NCBI GenBank assembly: GCA_910585605.1 | Contig: CAJUFL010000099.1 | Span: 1-7,316, forward strand | Length of the DNA stretch: 7,316 bases | Origin: an uncultured Lachnospiraceae bacterium | Lineage (GTDB): Bacteria > Bacillota > Clostridia > Lachnospirales > Lachnospiraceae | Direction: 5' to 3' | Shown: positions 4,727 to 7,316 of the stretch, one piece after another | Position numbering within the stretch: the stretch's first letter is position 1 | Layout: each line of letters starts with the position of its first letter | Notes under the pieces: model-generated | Database searches by the model: none | Seen by the model: the letters and a program-made list of their open reading frames with translations, nothing else | Told to the model about the DNA's origin: nothing | Made by a program: the position numbers and the translations under genes

Positions 4727-6025
4727 ATGGCAAAAGGTTCTGTAAGAAAAAAAGGTAAAAAGTGGTACGCACGCTTCTATATCGAAGATGAAAGCGGCAG
4801 AAAAGTACAGAAAGAGTTCGTGGGAACAGAAAGCAAGTCTGAAACAGAAGCCCTGCTCAGAAAAGCAATCGCTGACTATGAGGAAAAGAAATTCGTTGCG
4901 AAGTCTGAAAACATCACGGTTGGTATGCTGCTCGATCTGTGGGTGGAGGAAGAACTGAAACCCGGCAATCTCAGCAATGGAACGGTAATGTCCTATCAGG
5001 GAACGGTCAACCGTATCAAACAGCACCCGATAGGAAACCGAAAGCTGAAAACCGTAACCGCCGACCATTTACAGGCGTATATAGACTTTCTCAGCTTTGG
5101 CGGTACAAATCCTGACGGTACAACCGCAAAGGCACTCAGCAAAGGGTATCTCCGATTGTTTTCGGCAGTTTTACAAGGGGCGTTCCGTTTTGCGGTATTC
5201 CCGAAAAGGCTGATAACCTTTAACCCGATGCAGTATGTGGTATGGCGAGGAAAGAAAGAAGAATACAAACTGTTCTCGGACGAGGACGGAGAAACTGCTT
5301 CCACACCAACGCTCAGCTACGAACAGTATCAGAGATTAGAGGACTTCCTGAAAAAGAAAAACAATCCTGCACTTCTTCCTATACAGATAGCCTATTATAC
5401 AGGCTTGCGCATTGGAGAGGTCTGTGGTCTGACTTGGCAGGACATCAACCTTGAAGAACAATATTTGACAGTACGCCGCAGTATGCGTTACAACGGGGCA
5501 AGGCACAAAACAGAAATAGGGGCAACAAAGCGTAAAAAAATCCGCACCGTGGACTTTTGCGATACGCTTGCCGCAATCCTGAAAACTGCGAAAACAGAAC
5601 AGCACAAAAAACGTTTCCTATATGGGGAACTGTACAGCCTTAATTACTATTTGGAGGTCAAAGAAAAAGACCGCACCTATTATGAGGTTTACAGTCTGCC
5701 GAGGTCAGAGGAAGTCCCAGAGGGGTACAAGGAATTATCCTTTGTTTGCCTTAGACCTGACGGGGCATTTGAAGCACCGAGTACGGTGGGGATTATGTGC
5801 AGGACAGCAAGAAAAAAGGTGGAGGGATTGGAGGATTTCCACTTCCATATGCTCAGGCACACTTATACAAGCAATCTGCTTTCAAACGGTGCAGCACCTA
5901 AAGATGTGCAGGAACTTCTCGGACACGCTGATGTCAGTACCACAATGAACATTTACGCTCACGCTACAAGGGAAGCGAAGCGTACTTCCGCAAGACTACT
6001 GGATAAGGTAATCGGCGGAGAATAA
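4727..6025 (+). CDS. int: Tyrosine recombinase / element integrase
   Basis: This 432-aa site-specific recombinase should integrate and excise the element. Residues 1-60 form an arm-type DNA-binding region (MAKGSVRKKGKKWYARFY start), 63-165 the SAM-like core-binding domain, and about 195-425 the catalytic domain. The catalytic set is visible: R228 in TGLRIGEVCGL, a lysine in TKRKK (268-271), H374 and R377 in HMLRH, H400 in LLGHADVSTT, and nucleophile Y410 in MNIYAHAT. It appears intact and is the usual length for integrases of Tn916-like and related elements. ATG 4727 is preferred because AAGGGGA (4711-4717) lies nine bases upstream; an in-frame ATG at 4682 lacks a ribosome site. It is the last gene of the rightward cluster, so one element end is expected soon after 6025. 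Confidence 0.93.
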   Translation: MAKGSVRKKGKKWYARFYIEDESGRKVQKEFVGTESKSETEALLRKAIADYEEKKFVAKSENITVGMLLDLWVEEELKPGNLSNGTVMSYQGTVNRIKQHPIGNRKLKTVTADHLQAYIDFLSFGGTNPDGTTAKALSKGYLRLFSAVLQGAFRFAVFPKRLITFNPMQYVVWRGKKEEYKLFSDEDGETASTPTLSYEQYQRLEDFLKKKNNPALLPIQIAYYTGLRIGEVCGLTWQDINLEEQYLTVRRSMRYNGARHKTEIGATKRKKIRTVDFCDTLAAILKTAKTEQHKKRFLYGELYSLNYYLEVKEKDRTYYEVYSLPRSEEVPEGYKELSFVCLRPDGAFEAPSTVGIMCRTARKKVEGLEDFHFHMLRHTYTSNLLSNGAAPKDVQELLGHADVSTTMNIYAHATREAKRTSARLLDKVIGGE

Positions 6026-6029
6026 AAAA

Positions 6030-6069
6030 TTTCCCTTGTTTCGGCTCATAAGGGCAAAAACAAGGGAAA
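6030..6069 (-). terminator. 12-bp perfect inverted repeat after int; leftward intrinsic terminator
   Basis: TTTCCCTTGTTT (6030-6041) and AAACAAGGGAAA (6058-6069) are perfect complements with a 16-base loop. Reading leftward the stem runs straight into TTTTTT (6029-6024), overlapping the int stop codon; reading rightward no T-tract follows. It should therefore stop transcripts coming from the nucleosidase side before they run antisense into int. A second role as part of the element end cannot be excluded. Confidence 0.7.
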
Positions 6070-6260
6070 ATACATAAGGTTTGAACATTTAATAGGCGAT
6101 ATGCCTTGAAAATACAGGGTTTATAGAGGATTGAATAGATAAACTGGAATTTGGCGTGGAAGCGACATATGATATAGCAATGCATATCCGCACATTCTGG
6201 CAGATATCGGCAAGTAAACCACATCAAGAAAGCATAGATGAAAGGGTTCTGTCTGTTCTG
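6070..6260. other. Gene-free stretch probably containing an element boundary
   Basis: From the int stop to the nucleosidase stop there are 235 bases with no supported gene. Beyond the hairpin at 6030-6069 I see no tRNA, promoter or clear repeat. A 44-codon rightward open frame (6135-6266, beginning after TGA and containing one internal ATG) has no family resemblance. In integrase-terminal elements the attachment site usually lies close to the integrase gene, so one may be here, but the other element end is not in the window for comparison. Confidence 0.35.
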
Positions 6261-7082
6261 CTATAAACTACTGTTGAAACATCCCACAATAATCTGTGGT
6301 ATCACTTCTCTTCCAACAAATCTGCGGTATTTCTGCTCATCATCTGTGCGTCTGTTCATCAAAGATTTATTATCCACTACCGAATTGTCAGAAACATTAA
6401 GCAAAGCAGCTATCGGCATTCCAAGCATACCCCCGGTTTTAAATGCAGCCGCACTCTCCATGTCAACGCTATTATAACCCATGCCGACAATTTTTTCGAG
6501 ATGGTTATACTGCGCCACTATAGTGTCGGTGCAGAACGTTTTTCCAAAGTGCCACTTAACGTTGTTATTTCCGCAAACATTTTCCGTCACTCTCGTAAGT
6601 ATGCTGAAAAACCGATTATCAGCATACTGTTTTTCTCCGAAAGTATCGCTTAGAAAATCATCCGATAGGTATCTGCTTGCTCCATCCCCGCATGCGGAAT
6701 ATACGGGAAGTACAATATCGCCTATGCCAAGCTCCTCAGAGAGTCCGCCTACAGAGCTGACAAAAAGAATTTTTTTGCATCTTCCCGTCAAGCGCAACAG
6801 CAACAGGACATCCATCACTACAGCAGCTCCAAACCCTGTTTTAACATAGGTCATATCTACATTTTGGTGCGTGATATTCCATATTTTATATTGAAATAGC
6901 GGACTTGACTGCACTATTTCTTCAATTTCATCGGTCAGAAACATTCTCTCAGGGAACCACCCCGGAGACAAGAGTATATTCTCGTGTATTTTGTCCGCAC
7001 CCACTCCCAACGTATTTAAACAAATTTCTTCTGGCGTAGTGCCAAACTTCTCCATGCTTGAAAGTAAGCTTTGATGATCCAT
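6261..7082 (-). CDS. Nucleoside phosphorylase / nucleosidase-family protein (PNP-UDP fold)
   Basis: This 273-aa protein has the hallmarks of the PNP/UDP phosphorylase and MTA/SAH nucleosidase superfamily, which cleaves the base-sugar bond of nucleosides. The strand and glycine turn KKILFVSSVGGLSEELGIG (103-121) precedes DIVLP. VDMESAAAF (206-214) carries the nucleoside-binding M208/E209 pair, and NVSDN (229-233) carries D232 at the place of the acid catalyst in purine-specific members. TGFGAA (82-87) matches the earlier glycine-rich loop. The N-terminus lacks an obvious G-D-P phosphate-binding motif, so a hydrolase or altered specificity is possible; substrate is not assigned. ATG 7082 has AAGGAGG (7099-7093) ten bases upstream; the longer alternative begins with TTG at 7121. 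It converges on int. Whether it is element cargo or chromosomal is unclear. Confidence 0.82.
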   Translation of the reverse strand: MDHQSLLSSMEKFGTTPEEICLNTLGVGADKIHENILLSPGWFPERMFLTDEIEEIVQSSPLFQYKIWNITHQNVDMTYVKTGFGAAVVMDVLLLLRLTGRCKKILFVSSVGGLSEELGIGDIVLPVYSACGDGASRYLSDDFLSDTFGEKQYADNRFFSILTRVTENVCGNNNVKWHFGKTFCTDTIVAQYNHLEKIVGMGYNSVDMESAAAFKTGGMLGMPIAALLNVSDNSVVDNKSLMNRRTDDEQKYRRFVGREVIPQIIVGCFNSSL

Positions 7083-7135
7083 TACATTAGATCCTCCTTC
7101 GCCGCATATAAAAGGTAACAAAGGTTAAATTCCAA

Positions 7136-7164
7136 TTTATCTTACTTAATATTCAACTTTTCAA
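7136..7164 (-). promoter_or_regulatory. Weak candidate promoter for the nucleosidase gene
   Basis: On the minus strand TTGAAA (7164-7159) and GATAAA (7141-7136) are 17 bases apart, in the AT-rich gap between the two leftward genes. The -10 is poor, so this is only the best of several weak options; read-through from the upstream gene is also possible. Confidence 0.3.
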
Positions 7165-7176
7165 AAAACTACATAT

Positions 7177-7314
7177 CTATGCTTTCCTGTCAAAAGAGGG
7201 CTTATCCTCCAGATAATCCGGCAGTTCTGAAAGTTCTGCCCCTACGCTATTCTTAACAGAACGATACTCTGCCCAATAGATCGCATAAAATTCATTCTTT
7301 TTGGCAAGCTCTGC
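7177..7314 (-). CDS. Unidentified protein, C-terminal 45 residues only
   Basis: This open frame enters from the right edge of the window on the minus strand and stops at TAG 7179-7177. The visible tail begins AELAKKNEFYAIYWAEYRSV and ends LEDKPSFDRKA. It is charged and rich in Tyr and Lys/Glu, as at the helical end of a larger protein. Similar helical tails occur in relaxases and other mobile-element proteins, but the resemblance is too weak for a name. It lies 94 bases upstream of the nucleosidase gene in the same direction, with no terminator seen between, so the two could share a transcript. Its start and most of its sequence are outside the window. Confidence 0.45.
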   Translation of the reverse strand, partial: AELAKKNEFYAIYWAEYRSVKNSVGAELSELPDYLEDKPSFDRKA

Positions 7315-7316
7315 CG

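Noticed and set aside
4996..5605. Leftward open frames opposite the integrase
   Set aside because: They are antisense to an intact tyrosine recombinase with the full catalytic set and show no family resemblance.
6135..6266. 44-codon rightward open frame in the gap after int
   Set aside because: It opens directly after a stop without a proper start or ribosome site, and an open stretch of this length is expected by chance; kept only as a possible remnant.

Overview
The window looks like part of a mobile element in a low-to-mid-GC Bacillota, most likely a gut Clostridia lineage such as Lachnospiraceae. This is judged from strong AAGGAGG-type ribosome sites, near-consensus sigma-A promoters, a TTG start, and gene types common in elements of that group (TnpV, Cys-rich KTR protein, MobA/MobL relaxase, Xis-like protein, XRE regulator, tyrosine integrase). 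No rRNA, tRNA or CRISPR array was seen.

Layout. Positions 3-149 are the 3' end of a TnpV-type transposon protein. Next comes an AT-rich cargo unit (about 150-1640): a consensus promoter with a 36-bp imperfect palindrome over its -10 and start site, a TetR-type regulator (333-896), and a CPBP-family membrane protease homologue (896-1639) overlapping it by one base. A 57-aa zinc-ribbon KTR protein (1649-1822) follows and ends at a strong intrinsic terminator. Reading leftward from the centre are a MobA/MobL relaxase (3309-1873) and, upstream of it, an excisionase-like protein (3772-3557). The 247 bases between them are packed with inverted repeats and hold a convincing MOBQ-type oriT. Reading rightward are an XRE regulator (3953-4639) and a tyrosine integrase (4727-6025). 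The divergent xis/XRE control region (3773-3952) has two good promoters and five copies of a TTTTGC box.

Right of the integrase is a 235-base gap with a hairpin that would terminate leftward transcripts. It is followed by a leftward nucleoside phosphorylase/nucleosidase-family gene (7082-6261) and the 3' end of an unidentified leftward gene (7314-7177). Whether these two belong to the element or to the flanking chromosome cannot be decided here.

How it fits together (inference): integrase and Xis would move the element in and out of the chromosome, the XRE protein would control the divergent promoters, and the relaxase would nick the adjacent oriT so that a helper conjugation system could transfer it. 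No type IV secretion gene is visible, so an integrative mobilizable element, or the recombination/mobilization end of a larger one, fits best. The TetR-CPBP pair is the least explained part and looks like self-regulated cargo from a lower-GC source.
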